DNA of 17,440 bases. Origin: Pseudomonadota bacterium (GTDB lineage Bacteria; Desulfobacterota; Anaeroferrophillalia; Anaeroferrophillales; Anaeroferrophillaceae). Every line of letters begins with the position of its first letter. Within the stretch, counting starts at the first letter, position 1. Where the stretch lies: positions 1-17,440 of the forward strand of contig DQWO01000171.1 in NCBI GenBank assembly GCA_011042595.1, read 5' to 3'. Below, in pieces: positions 7,621-13,180 of the stretch. The notes below the pieces were generated by a model. The model worked only from the letters and a program-made list of their open reading frames with translations. It had not been told where the DNA came from and ran no database searches. The position numbers and the translations under genes were made by a program.

Positions 7621-7650
7621 ATATTGGCTAATTATATCTATATTGGCTAA
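7621..7650. promoter_or_regulatory. Paired direct repeat flanking the aroE -10 box (possible operator)
   Basis: The 11-mer ATATTGGCTAA occurs at 7621-7631 and again at 7640-7650, a 19-bp period or roughly two helical turns, on either side of the candidate aroE -10 box. This is the geometry of a tandem regulator site; no regulator can be named. Confidence 0.4.
7631..7636 (-). promoter_or_regulatory. Candidate -10 box for aroE (and the pil genes behind it)
   Basis: On the minus strand this reads TATAAT, a perfect sigma-70 -10 hexamer, about 43 bp upstream of the aroE ATG. No good -35 hexamer is visible at 16-18 bp, so it would need activation or another contact. Confidence 0.45.
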
Positions 7651-7721
7651 ATGACTTTAATTGTACGACATTGTGATAAAACGTGCAAGAAAAAATGGTA
7701 ATAAAATATCGTTTTTTTTCC

Positions 7722-7748
7722 TTGACATCCATGGGACAATGTTTTAAT
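7722..7748 (+). promoter_or_regulatory. Candidate sigma-70 promoter for the symporter operon
   Basis: A perfect -35 TTGACA (7722-7727), a 15-bp spacer, and TTTAAT (7743-7748; five of six matches to TATAAT). The spacer is short, but the boxes are the best in the region. Transcription would begin near 7755, leaving a leader of about 200 nt. Confidence 0.5.
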
Positions 7749-7779
7749 TATTTCTGCTAAGGTTCATAAGGATAACTAT

Positions 7780-7824
7780 ATGGACCGATTTCCCTTTGCC
7801 GGGAGTCGCGTACAGCGTGGTTGA
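7780..7824 (+). CDS. Possible 14-residue leader peptide
   Basis: ATG to TGA, encoding MDRFPFAGSRVQRG, lies about 25 nt after the predicted transcription start of the symporter operon, with AAGGA about 7 nt ahead of the ATG. It is too short to judge by composition and matches nothing I recognise. It could be a translated leader affecting downstream expression, or simply chance. Confidence 0.2.
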   Translation: MDRFPFAGSRVQRG

Positions 7825-7956
7825 GGTTCAGGAAAGGAGGTGGATTCTTTAAGGGGGTGCGGGTTCTCGTTTATTGCAGTTGATTGTTCTTCTATACTAT
7901 TTTTTTCGGGTTATTTCAGAAGGGGAATATAACTTTTTGGAGGAGGAGTAGAAATT

Positions 7957-8271
7957 ATGGCTAATAACGGTGACAAGTATTACATCAATTTTTTCAGCCC
8001 CCAGGGTGCATTCCAGAAGACCGAAGTTGGTTATATCTGGATCATGCTGGTTATCTGGGCACTCGGGACCTTCGGGTTTCAAATCCTGCTGCGGATGGTG
8101 CAGACAAATCCACAGGGCGAGAGTTTTCTAACCCACATGAAGTTTCTGGGCTTTCCGTTCCATTACTGGTGGTCCGGTCAGTTCATGATCATCGTCTACA
8201 TCCTGCTGTGCATCTGGTTTAATATCCTCATTGACGCCTTGGAAGACAGGCATGAAAAAGGTGATATTTAA
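7957..8271 (+). CDS. DUF4212 small membrane subunit of a sodium:solute symporter
   Basis: A 104-aa protein with two hydrophobic segments (about 26-46 and 74-93) and the conserved-looking GFPFHYWWSGQF (65-76) just before the second. This is the pattern of the DUF4212 family (described as the putative solute:sodium symporter small subunit, TIGR03647 type), which is found directly upstream of VC_2705-type symporters. Here the large subunit follows 59 bp downstream. The small protein presumably helps fold or regulate the transporter in the inner membrane; its exact role is not established. The start is fixed by a strong GGAGGAGGAG ribosome binding site. Confidence 0.9.
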   Translation: MANNGDKYYINFFSPQGAFQKTEVGYIWIMLVIWALGTFGFQILLRMVQTNPQGESFLTHMKFLGFPFHYWWSGQFMIIVYILLCIWFNILIDALEDRHEKGDI

Positions 8272-8330
8272 GCTGTGGGAGTTATTGCTGGATTGTGTCT
8301 ATTTAAAATTTTATATCTAGGGGGTAAATA

Positions 8331-9938
8331 ATGGGAATACAAACTGGATTTAAGCTGGGACCGGCGATTATTCTTGCCATCGTCCTGATTGCTTTTGTCG
8401 GGATCGGTATGGGCCATAAGGCCAAGGACCAGGATGACTACTGGGCGGCCGGCCGCGGGATTGGTCGGGTTGGCGCCGGCGCCGCCATTGCCAGTAACTG
8501 GATGAGTGCGGCCAGTTTTCTGGGTATGGCCGGGTTGTTGTACCTGAAGGGCTATTTTTCTCTGGCCTACATTCTCGGTTGGACCGGCGGCTACGTTATG
8601 CTGCTGGTGCTGATGGCCGGGCAGATCCGTCGTTTCGGTAAATATACTGCCGCCGATTTTATCGGTGACCGCTATGAATCGCAGGCCGCGCGGGTAATTG
8701 CCGCCTTGACCGCGATTATCATTTCCTTAACCTACGCCATTGCTCAGTACAAGGGTATCGCCCTGATGTTCAGCTGGGTTTTTGGTTTTAATTATGCCAC
8801 CTCGGTTTTCGTTGGTACCGGTGTCGTCCTGGCCTATATCATCATTGCCGGTATGCTCGGGGCCACCAAGAACATGCAGTTCCAGTACGTGATTATCATT
8901 ACCGCTTTTATCTTTCCGCTGGTTTTTATTGCCAGGAAACTGGGTTATTTTTACCTGATTCCGGAAATCGGTTATGGGTCCGCGGTCTATGATTTAGGGA
9001 CTAAATTTACCGATGTTGCCAATATTGGTACTCAGGCAACATCAGCCATAGCTCCGGCGCTGGCTGAAAAAATAGCCCATTCAAACTGGCTGTATGTAAT
9101 GCCCTGGGGTGTGTCCACCACCTATAAGTGGATAGCCCTCTGTTTCACCATGATGGTGGGTACCGCCGGGCTGCCCCATGTGCTGTCCCGTTTTTACGTT
9201 GTACCCAACACCCGTGACGCCCGTTGGTCAGTGGTCTGGGGCCTGTTCTTCATCGGCCTGCTCTATTGGAGTTCACCGGCCTACGCTGGTTTTGCCCGGG
9301 TCATGGCGGCCAAAATGGGGATGGTGCCGCAGAAAAAATTGGCTGATGCCATCGTCGTCCTGGCTGCCGAGCGTGCCGGACTGCCCCAGTGGTTCTGTGG
9401 TTACCTGGCTGCCGGTGCGATCTCTGCCGCCTTCTCTACGGTTTCCGGTCTGTTGCTGGCTGCCGGCTCCGCGGCATCCCATGACATCTATTATCGGGTT
9501 ATCAATCCGGATGCCTCTGAAGGTTCCCGGATGATGGTTTCCAAGGTTGGTGTTTTCCTCCTGGGCCTGATTGTTATTATTTTCGCCCTGAAACCATTCG
9601 CCCTGATTGCCCAGATTGTCGCCATGGCCTTTGCCATCGCTGGTAACACCATCTTCCCGACCTTCCTGCTGGGGATCTGGTGGAGCCGTGCCAATAAATA
9701 TGGGGCTATCGCCGGGATGCTGGTTGGTCTTGGTCTTACCGTGTTCTTCTTCTTCTGGGGGAGGGGCGCCGGCAAGGGCACCATGCTGTCCGAGCTTGTT
9801 CCGTTTACTTCTTCTTCACTGATCCTGATGCCGATTGCCTTAATTACCAATATTATCGTCTCTTCGGTAACCGCACCACCTTCGGTGGAAGTCCGCAAGT
9901 TCCTCTGCGAGCAGGTGCATGGGATTAAATTTGAATAG
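8331..9938 (+). CDS. Sodium:solute symporter, VC_2705/ActP-like (SSS family)
   Basis: Inner-membrane Na+-coupled transporter of the SSS family, 535 aa, with about 12-13 hydrophobic segments. Recognisable signatures are SNWMSAASFLGMAGL (55-69) in the early helices, the SSS motif GTAGLPHVLSRFYV (277-290), and the Na+-site helix SAAFSTVSGLLLAAGSAASH (365-384). Pairing with a DUF4212 gene upstream and a DUF294 nucleotidyltransferase gene downstream places it in the VC_2705 subfamily; acetate or a similar short carboxylate is the likely substrate, by analogy with ActP and not proven by sequence. The start is supported by AGGGGG before the ATG. A strong terminator follows 38 bp after the stop, so the two symporter genes form a closed bicistronic unit. 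Confidence 0.93.
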   Translation: MGIQTGFKLGPAIILAIVLIAFVGIGMGHKAKDQDDYWAAGRGIGRVGAGAAIASNWMSAASFLGMAGLLYLKGYFSLAYILGWTGGYVMLLVLMAGQIRRFGKYTAADFIGDRYESQAARVIAALTAIIISLTYAIAQYKGIALMFSWVFGFNYATSVFVGTGVVLAYIIIAGMLGATKNMQFQYVIIITAFIFPLVFIARKLGYFYLIPEIGYGSAVYDLGTKFTDVANIGTQATSAIAPALAEKIAHSNWLYVMPWGVSTTYKWIALCFTMMVGTAGLPHVLSRFYVVPNTRDARWSVVWGLFFIGLLYWSSPAYAGFARVMAAKMGMVPQKKLADAIVVLAAERAGLPQWFCGYLAAGAISAAFSTVSGLLLAAGSAASHDIYYRVINPDASEGSRMMVSKVGVFLLGLIVIIFALKPFALIAQIVAMAFAIAGNTIFPTFLLGIWWSRANKYGAIAGMLVGLGLTVFFFFWGRGAGKGTMLSELVPFTSSSLILMPIALITNIIVSSVTAPPSVEVRKFLCEQVHGIKFE

Positions 9939-9975
9939 TGCTATGATAGCTTATTGAGCATTATGGGAAAAAATG

Positions 9976-10008
9976 AGGGAGGGGCGGCAACGTCCCTTCC
10001 TTTTTTTT
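9976..10008 (+). terminator. Intrinsic terminator after the symporter genes
   Basis: GGAGGGG (9978-9984) pairs with CCCTTCC (9994-10000) with one G-T wobble, followed at once by eight T (10001-10008). A clear rho-independent terminator 38-70 bp after the symporter stop. Confidence 0.88.
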
Positions 10009-10054
10009 GCTGGATTTTGCTGCTTTTTTGGTTTATTTTGTGCATGAATTTAGT

Positions 10055-10075
10055 GCTTTCAGCGGTCATCTTTCA
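10055..10075. repeat. Three-unit heptad array (TCA-type)
   Basis: GCTTTCA, GCGGTCA, TCTTTCA. This is the inverse orientation of the array at 10103-10130, so the pair could fold on itself. Degenerate; supported by the shared 7-nt period. Confidence 0.5.
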
Positions 10076-10102
10076 GTAAAATATCGAAAAAATAACTGGT
10101 TG

Positions 10103-10130
10103 AGCTGAGAGCTAAAGGCTGACAGCTGAT
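10103..10130. repeat. Four-unit heptad array upstream of the DUF294 gene
   Basis: AGCTGAG, AGCTAAA, GGCTGAC, AGCTGAT, the same family as the pil-cluster arrays. It lies 65 bp before the DUF294 gene start. Confidence 0.75.
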
Positions 10131-10134
10131 CACC

Positions 10135-10160
10135 CGTCCGGAAACATCAGTTTCCGGATG
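10135..10160 (+). other. Stable hairpin in the DUF294 upstream region
   Basis: A perfect 9-bp stem TCCGGAAAC (10137-10145) with GTTTCCGGA (10150-10158) and a 4-nt loop ATCA, extendable by two pairs. No T-tract follows, so it is not an intrinsic terminator; it ends 35 bp before the start codon and could act as an operator or mRNA structure. Confidence 0.6.
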
Positions 10161-10195
10161 GTAACTGACTACATTCAGCTGTTGGGTGTGAGAAT

Positions 10196-11443
10196 ATGCC
10201 AACTGATTATAGGCCGGAAAAATTTAAAACCCTTTATAAGGCGTTTAAGCTTGGAGGAGGAACTTCCGACCGGCTGCTGATTGATGCCTTTGGCGGCGAT
10301 CGGGCACGGCTTTTTTTCCCGACCCTGAAAGATCGGATGCTGGCTCTGGGTGATGCCCGGAAAGAGCTGGAAATACGGCTTGCCTATTTTGATCAGCGCT
10401 GGCATGAAATTGTCGGCATGGTCCGCCGCATTGACGCTGCCCGTTCCCTGGATGAGTTGGTGGAGCTGCACCGGTCGCTGAATAATATCACCGTGGAGCT
10501 TTTTCTCCATCATGTGGGAGTGATGGAGTCTCACCAGTTGATTACCTACTACCGGCACCGGATTACCGAAAAAGTGATTGAACTGGCGCTGGTCCGGGTT
10601 GGAAAACCTCCCTGTTCCTTTGCCTGGTTTAATATGGGTAGTGACGGTCGGCAGGAACAGACCTTTTTTACCGATCAGGATAATGCCCTGGTCTATGAAG
10701 AGGATGGTTCACCCGCGGTTGATGATTATTTTCTGGGATTTGCCGATCAGGTGGTTCATGATCTGGATACGGCCGGATTTGCCCTTTGTACCGGGAATAT
10801 CATGCCTGTCAATGAAAATTGGCGGGGTTCCTATGCCCGTTGGCGGGAAGCCATGGAGGAGGTGTTTAATAATCAGGTCCAGGAGAATCTACTGCGTATT
10901 ATTATTCTCATGGATGTGTCCTATTGTGCCGGTTCACCGGAAGTGGGTAAACGTTTTATCAATAAAGTCCACACCATGATTCACGATCATGTTGATGCCG
11001 TGATGACCATGGCCCGCAGTGCGGTGATGTCGTCGGTGGGCTTGAATTTTTTTAATAAATTCCGCCTTGAAAACAGAGGTGAACATGCCGGTAAATTTAA
11101 TGTAAAGCTTTTCGGCTGGGCACCGCTGATTATGACCACCAGGGTGTTCGCGCTGAAATACGGAATACAGGTCACGAATACGGTGGCCCGCCTGCAGGCG
11201 CTTGAAGCCGGGCATCATTTTGATGGTGAATTTTCCCATCGCTTGCAAAAAGCCTACCTGGTTTTGACCCGGGCGAAGATGATCTCCCAGCTTGAGGCTA
11301 TTGTTTCCGGCAGTAAATATGATTACTATCTTGATCCGGCGGTTTTGCCCGATGATGAGCGGGAAGAGTTGCGGGAGGCATTGATCAGCGTTGAGGTTTT
11401 GCAGAAGCTGGCCTATAACAGCTTCTTTGGGGGAATACTTTAA
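10196..11443 (+). CDS. DUF294 nucleotidyltransferase-like signalling protein without cNMP/CBS domains
   Basis: The central motif GSDGRQEQ (148-155) followed by D160 and D162 (FTDQDNALV) is the GlnD-like nucleotidyltransferase signature of DUF294 (PF03445), and the C-terminal half, including KLFGWAPLIMTTRVFALKYG, corresponds to DUF294_C (PF10335). Many relatives beside VC_2705-type symporters are about 600 aa and carry a cNMP-binding domain and a CBS pair at the N-terminus; this 415-aa protein has neither, only a helical N-terminal region (about 1-120). It may nucleotidylate or otherwise control a partner, but the substrate is unknown. It has its own 257-bp upstream region after the symporter terminator. 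The ribosome binding site is weak (GGTGTGAGA) and no better in-frame start is visible nearby. Confidence 0.87.
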   Translation: MPTDYRPEKFKTLYKAFKLGGGTSDRLLIDAFGGDRARLFFPTLKDRMLALGDARKELEIRLAYFDQRWHEIVGMVRRIDAARSLDELVELHRSLNNITVELFLHHVGVMESHQLITYYRHRITEKVIELALVRVGKPPCSFAWFNMGSDGRQEQTFFTDQDNALVYEEDGSPAVDDYFLGFADQVVHDLDTAGFALCTGNIMPVNENWRGSYARWREAMEEVFNNQVQENLLRIIILMDVSYCAGSPEVGKRFINKVHTMIHDHVDAVMTMARSAVMSSVGLNFFNKFRLENRGEHAGKFNVKLFGWAPLIMTTRVFALKYGIQVTNTVARLQALEAGHHFDGEFSHRLQKAYLVLTRAKMISQLEAIVSGSKYDYYLDPAVLPDDEREELREALISVEVLQKLAYNSFFGGIL

Positions 11444-11447
11444 AAAA

Positions 11448-11471
11448 AGGCTAAAGGCTAAAGGCTAAAGG
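11448..11471. repeat. Heptad array AGGCTAA x3 after the DUF294 gene
   Basis: Three exact AGGCTAA units (11448-11468) begin five bases after the TAA stop. Their TAA triplets fall in all three frames of the plus strand, giving back-up stops. Confidence 0.8.
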
Positions 11472-11520
11472 AGTGTCCACAATGCCGAAAAACGCCTTTT
11501 GCCAAAGGATTCTTTCCATA

Positions 11521-11549
11521 AAAAAACCGCTGTTTTCAGCGGTTTTATC
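11521..11549. terminator. Bidirectional terminator between the convergent DUF294 and CBS genes
   Basis: A perfect 10-bp stem, AAAACCGCTG (11523-11532) and CAGCGGTTTT (11537-11546), loop TTTT. T-runs trail the GC core in either direction, so it can serve both the plus-strand DUF294 gene and the minus-strand CBS gene. Confidence 0.88.
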
Positions 11550-11590
11550 TCTAACCTCTAACCTTTTTCCTTTTTCCTTTATCCTCTATA
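11549..11590. repeat. Six-unit heptad array covering the stop of the CBS gene
   Basis: CTCTAAC x2, CTTTTTC x2, CTTTATC, CTCTATA in an unbroken 7-nt period. The last unit contains the stop codon (11586-11588) of the minus-strand CBS gene. On the minus strand two further TAG triplets follow in the GTTAGAG units. Confidence 0.78.
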
Positions 11591-12002
11591 TCTCACAGTT
11601 GCCGCAACTGGCCAGGGCCTTCAAAATATCACCCCGGGTGACGATGCCCAAGAGACAACCGCTCTCTATTACCGGCAGGCGGTTGATATTGTTATTGATC
11701 ATTCTCATGGCGCAGGATTCAACTGGCTCCACCGGCGGTACGGAAATCACCTCTTTCTGCATGTAATCTTTCACATGATAACTGCAGGTTTTTTTCAGCT
11801 TATCCAGGGGTTCATAATCTACCTCAAAAGATGAAATCAGCGGTACTATATCTTTTTTAGAGAGCATGCCGACAACCTTCTCCCCCTCCACCACCGGGAC
11901 GCCGGTAATCCCTTTCTCCTGGAAGATTTCGATGATATCACATATCCGCTGCTCAGGGGTGGCCGTGATCACCTGGGTATTCATCACTTCACTAACCTTC
12001 AT
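11586..12002 (-). CDS. Stand-alone two-CBS-domain protein with C-terminal CGNC
   Basis: A 138-aa protein consisting of a CBS pair: the first runs from VSEVMNTQVITATP to MLSKKDIV (about 3-53), the second from VKDYMQKEVISVPP to IVTRGDIL (about 77-127). Such Bateman modules bind adenine nucleotides and act as energy or ligand sensors; the ligand cannot be read from sequence. The tail holds a CxxC pair, CGNC (133-136), suggesting metal or redox chemistry; there are four other cysteines (21, 73, 97, 116). It faces the DUF294 gene, whose usual fusion partner is exactly this kind of domain. The start is supported by GGAGGGAAGG upstream and a TTGACA promoter. Confidence 0.92.
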   Translation of the reverse strand: MKVSEVMNTQVITATPEQRICDIIEIFQEKGITGVPVVEGEKVVGMLSKKDIVPLISSFEVDYEPLDKLKKTCSYHVKDYMQKEVISVPPVEPVESCAMRMINNNINRLPVIESGCLLGIVTRGDILKALASCGNCEI

Positions 12003-12035
12003 AATCGCCTTCCCTCCGCATGTTTTGCTGGGAAG

Positions 12036-12064
12036 AACATAATATATAGCCTCAGCTTTGTCAA
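12036..12064 (-). promoter_or_regulatory. Candidate sigma-70 promoter for the CBS gene
   Basis: Minus strand: -35 TTGACA (12064-12059), 17-bp spacer, -10 TATGTT (12041-12036). The start would fall near 12029, about 27 nt ahead of the ATG. Confidence 0.6.
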
Positions 12065-12088
12065 CATTTAACCGCTGTTATTTTGTGG

Positions 12089-12117
12089 TTGACAAAAGGC
12101 AATTTACCATATATATC
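12089..12117 (+). promoter_or_regulatory. Candidate sigma-70 promoter for the TPR gene
   Basis: Plus strand: perfect -35 TTGACA (12089-12094), 17-bp spacer, -10 TATATC (12112-12117). It is back-to-back with the CBS promoter, the two -35 boxes being 24 bp apart. Confidence 0.65.
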
Positions 12118-12131
12118 TCGCCTCCTTCTTT

Positions 12132-12162
12132 CGTCCCGGAACCTGACTGAACGGGGCGTTTT
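12132..12162 (+). other. Leader hairpin with short T-run ahead of the TPR gene
   Basis: CGTCCCG (12132-12138) pairs with CGGGGCG (12152-12158; one G-T wobble) across a 13-nt loop, followed by TTTT. It begins within about 10 nt of the predicted transcription start, so it could be a 5' stabilising stem or a weak attenuator. Confidence 0.4.
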
Positions 12163-12212
12163 GGCCTTAATGGCGTAGTGATCTGACTTTAAAGTAAGAG
12201 AGTTTCTCAACA

Positions 12213-12950
12213 ATGGGCTTTATCCGCAATCTCCTGCATTTTAATAAGACGATGAAGATCGTCACCCTGGTGATTGCAGTGATCAGCATGGTGATGCTGT
12301 TCATGGTCTGGCGTTCGATTCAGTATAGAAGTCTTGGGCAGGATGCCAATTATAAAGTCCCGATGCGCCATTATATCTCCGGTGAGAAAAAGATGGTGCG
12401 GGGAAAGATAAAACAGGCCCTGCAGGAATACCGGCTGGCAAAAAAGGGACTGGAAGCACTTCCTGAAATCAACCTTGAAGATGATTTTTATTATGCCGTG
12501 GTCTTGAATGGTATTGGTACCATTCTTTTACGAACCGGCATCTACGGGGAAGGCAAACAGGCAGTAGCTCCGGAAGGTGGCAAGCTTGGCATGCTACCGG
12601 AGAAGATCAGGGAATCCCTGGTGTATTTACGCCAGAGTGAGAAAATATATAAAACCTGGCTTCAGGAGCATGAACCTTCCGCAGAGGAGATTGCTCGGTT
12701 AGAAGCTTCCCGTATAGGTAAAAAGGAAGAGGATATTGTCCTGGAATCCTTTGAGCGTTACCAGAAAGGACTTTCGGTGGTCTTGTGCAACCTGGGAATC
12801 GCTTCCCGCTACCTGGGGGATATTAAAGGGGCGATTGCCTATTACCAGGAAGCGCTGGTGAACTGGCCGGGTCAGGAAACCGCAACTGATAACCTGGAAA
12901 AGCTGCAAAGTGTTCCGCCACCGGCGGTGTCTGAAAAGCTGGAAAAATAG
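12213..12950 (+). CDS. Membrane-anchored TPR-containing protein of unknown function
   Basis: A 245-aa protein with a single N-terminal hydrophobic segment (about 14-33, MKIVTLVIAVISMVMLFMVW) preceded by basic residues, so it is probably an inner-membrane protein with a periplasmic or cytoplasmic helical domain. The clearest tetratricopeptide repeat is at 187-220 (LSVVLCNLGIASRYLG, then AIAYYQEALVNWP); an earlier helical pair around 57-110 (GKIKQALQEYRLAKKGL) may be a second. TPRs mediate protein contacts, but no partner or pathway is indicated. It is transcribed away from the CBS gene and ends just before the rpsL leader. The ribosome binding site is weak (AAGAGAG). I do not recognise a named family. 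Confidence 0.75.
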   Translation: MGFIRNLLHFNKTMKIVTLVIAVISMVMLFMVWRSIQYRSLGQDANYKVPMRHYISGEKKMVRGKIKQALQEYRLAKKGLEALPEINLEDDFYYAVVLNGIGTILLRTGIYGEGKQAVAPEGGKLGMLPEKIRESLVYLRQSEKIYKTWLQEHEPSAEEIARLEASRIGKKEEDIVLESFERYQKGLSVVLCNLGIASRYLGDIKGAIAYYQEALVNWPGQETATDNLEKLQSVPPPAVSEKLEK

Positions 12951-12951
12951 C

Positions 12952-12980
12952 TTGACTTTCCGAGTGTTAGTTGATAGTTT
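12952..12980 (+). promoter_or_regulatory. Candidate promoter for the str operon
   Basis: TTGACT (12952-12957; five of six) with a 17-bp spacer to TAGTTT (12975-12980; three of six), immediately after the TPR gene stop. The same stretch could instead form a weak hairpin (CCGAG 12960-12964, CTCGG 12982-12986) with a following GTTTTT, so the assignment is tentative. Confidence 0.35.
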
Positions 12981-13012
12981 GCTCGGGTTTTTCTCAAGGT
13001 TTTTTGCCTAAC

Positions 13013-13147
13013 GCGGGTGCTGCCCGCAAGTAAGTGCTCTTATCAAGCCCAGCAAAGCTGGATAAGCTTCTTCATCAGGACATCCCCTTTGGGAATAACC
13101 TGTGAAGCGCTTAACATTTTCTTGTTTCAAGCAAGAAAATAACCTGT
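13013..13147 (+). promoter_or_regulatory. Structured leader of the rpsL operon
   Basis: A row of small stems: GCGGG/CCCGC (13013-13027); CTTAT/ATAAG enclosing CCAGC/GCTGG (13039-13066); TCCC/GGGA around 13083-13094; and TTTTCTTG/CAAGAAAA (13117-13139). The 10-mer AATAACCTGT follows each of the last two hairpins (13094-13103 and 13138-13147). A boxA-like TGCTCTTA is at 13035-13042. This is consistent with an autoregulatory or antitermination leader, but it matches no leader I can name. Confidence 0.45.
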
Positions 13148-13180
13148 AAGGCACTAAATTTATATCTGGAGTGATGCAGT

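Larger units (their letters stand above)
7589..7956. other. 368-bp divergent intergenic region between aroE and the symporter genes
   Basis: It holds the candidate aroE promoter with paired repeats (7621-7650), an AT-rich stretch, a TTGACA-type promoter pointing right (7722-7748), and a long leader before the DUF4212 gene containing a possible 14-codon reading frame (7780-7824) and two purine-rich tracts. No tRNA or larger gene is visible. Confidence 0.6.

Noticed and set aside
7781..7799. Possible sigma-54 promoter (TGGAC...TTTGC)
   Set aside because: The GG and GC pairs are about 16 bp apart, whereas a sigma-54 site needs about 10 bp.
9491..9898. 135-codon minus-strand frame
   Set aside because: Antisense to the symporter C-terminal helices; low-complexity composition caused by the membrane-helix codons on the other strand.
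13171..13173. Alternative ATG upstream of rpsL
   Set aside because: Out of frame with S12; the protein from 13181 is full length.
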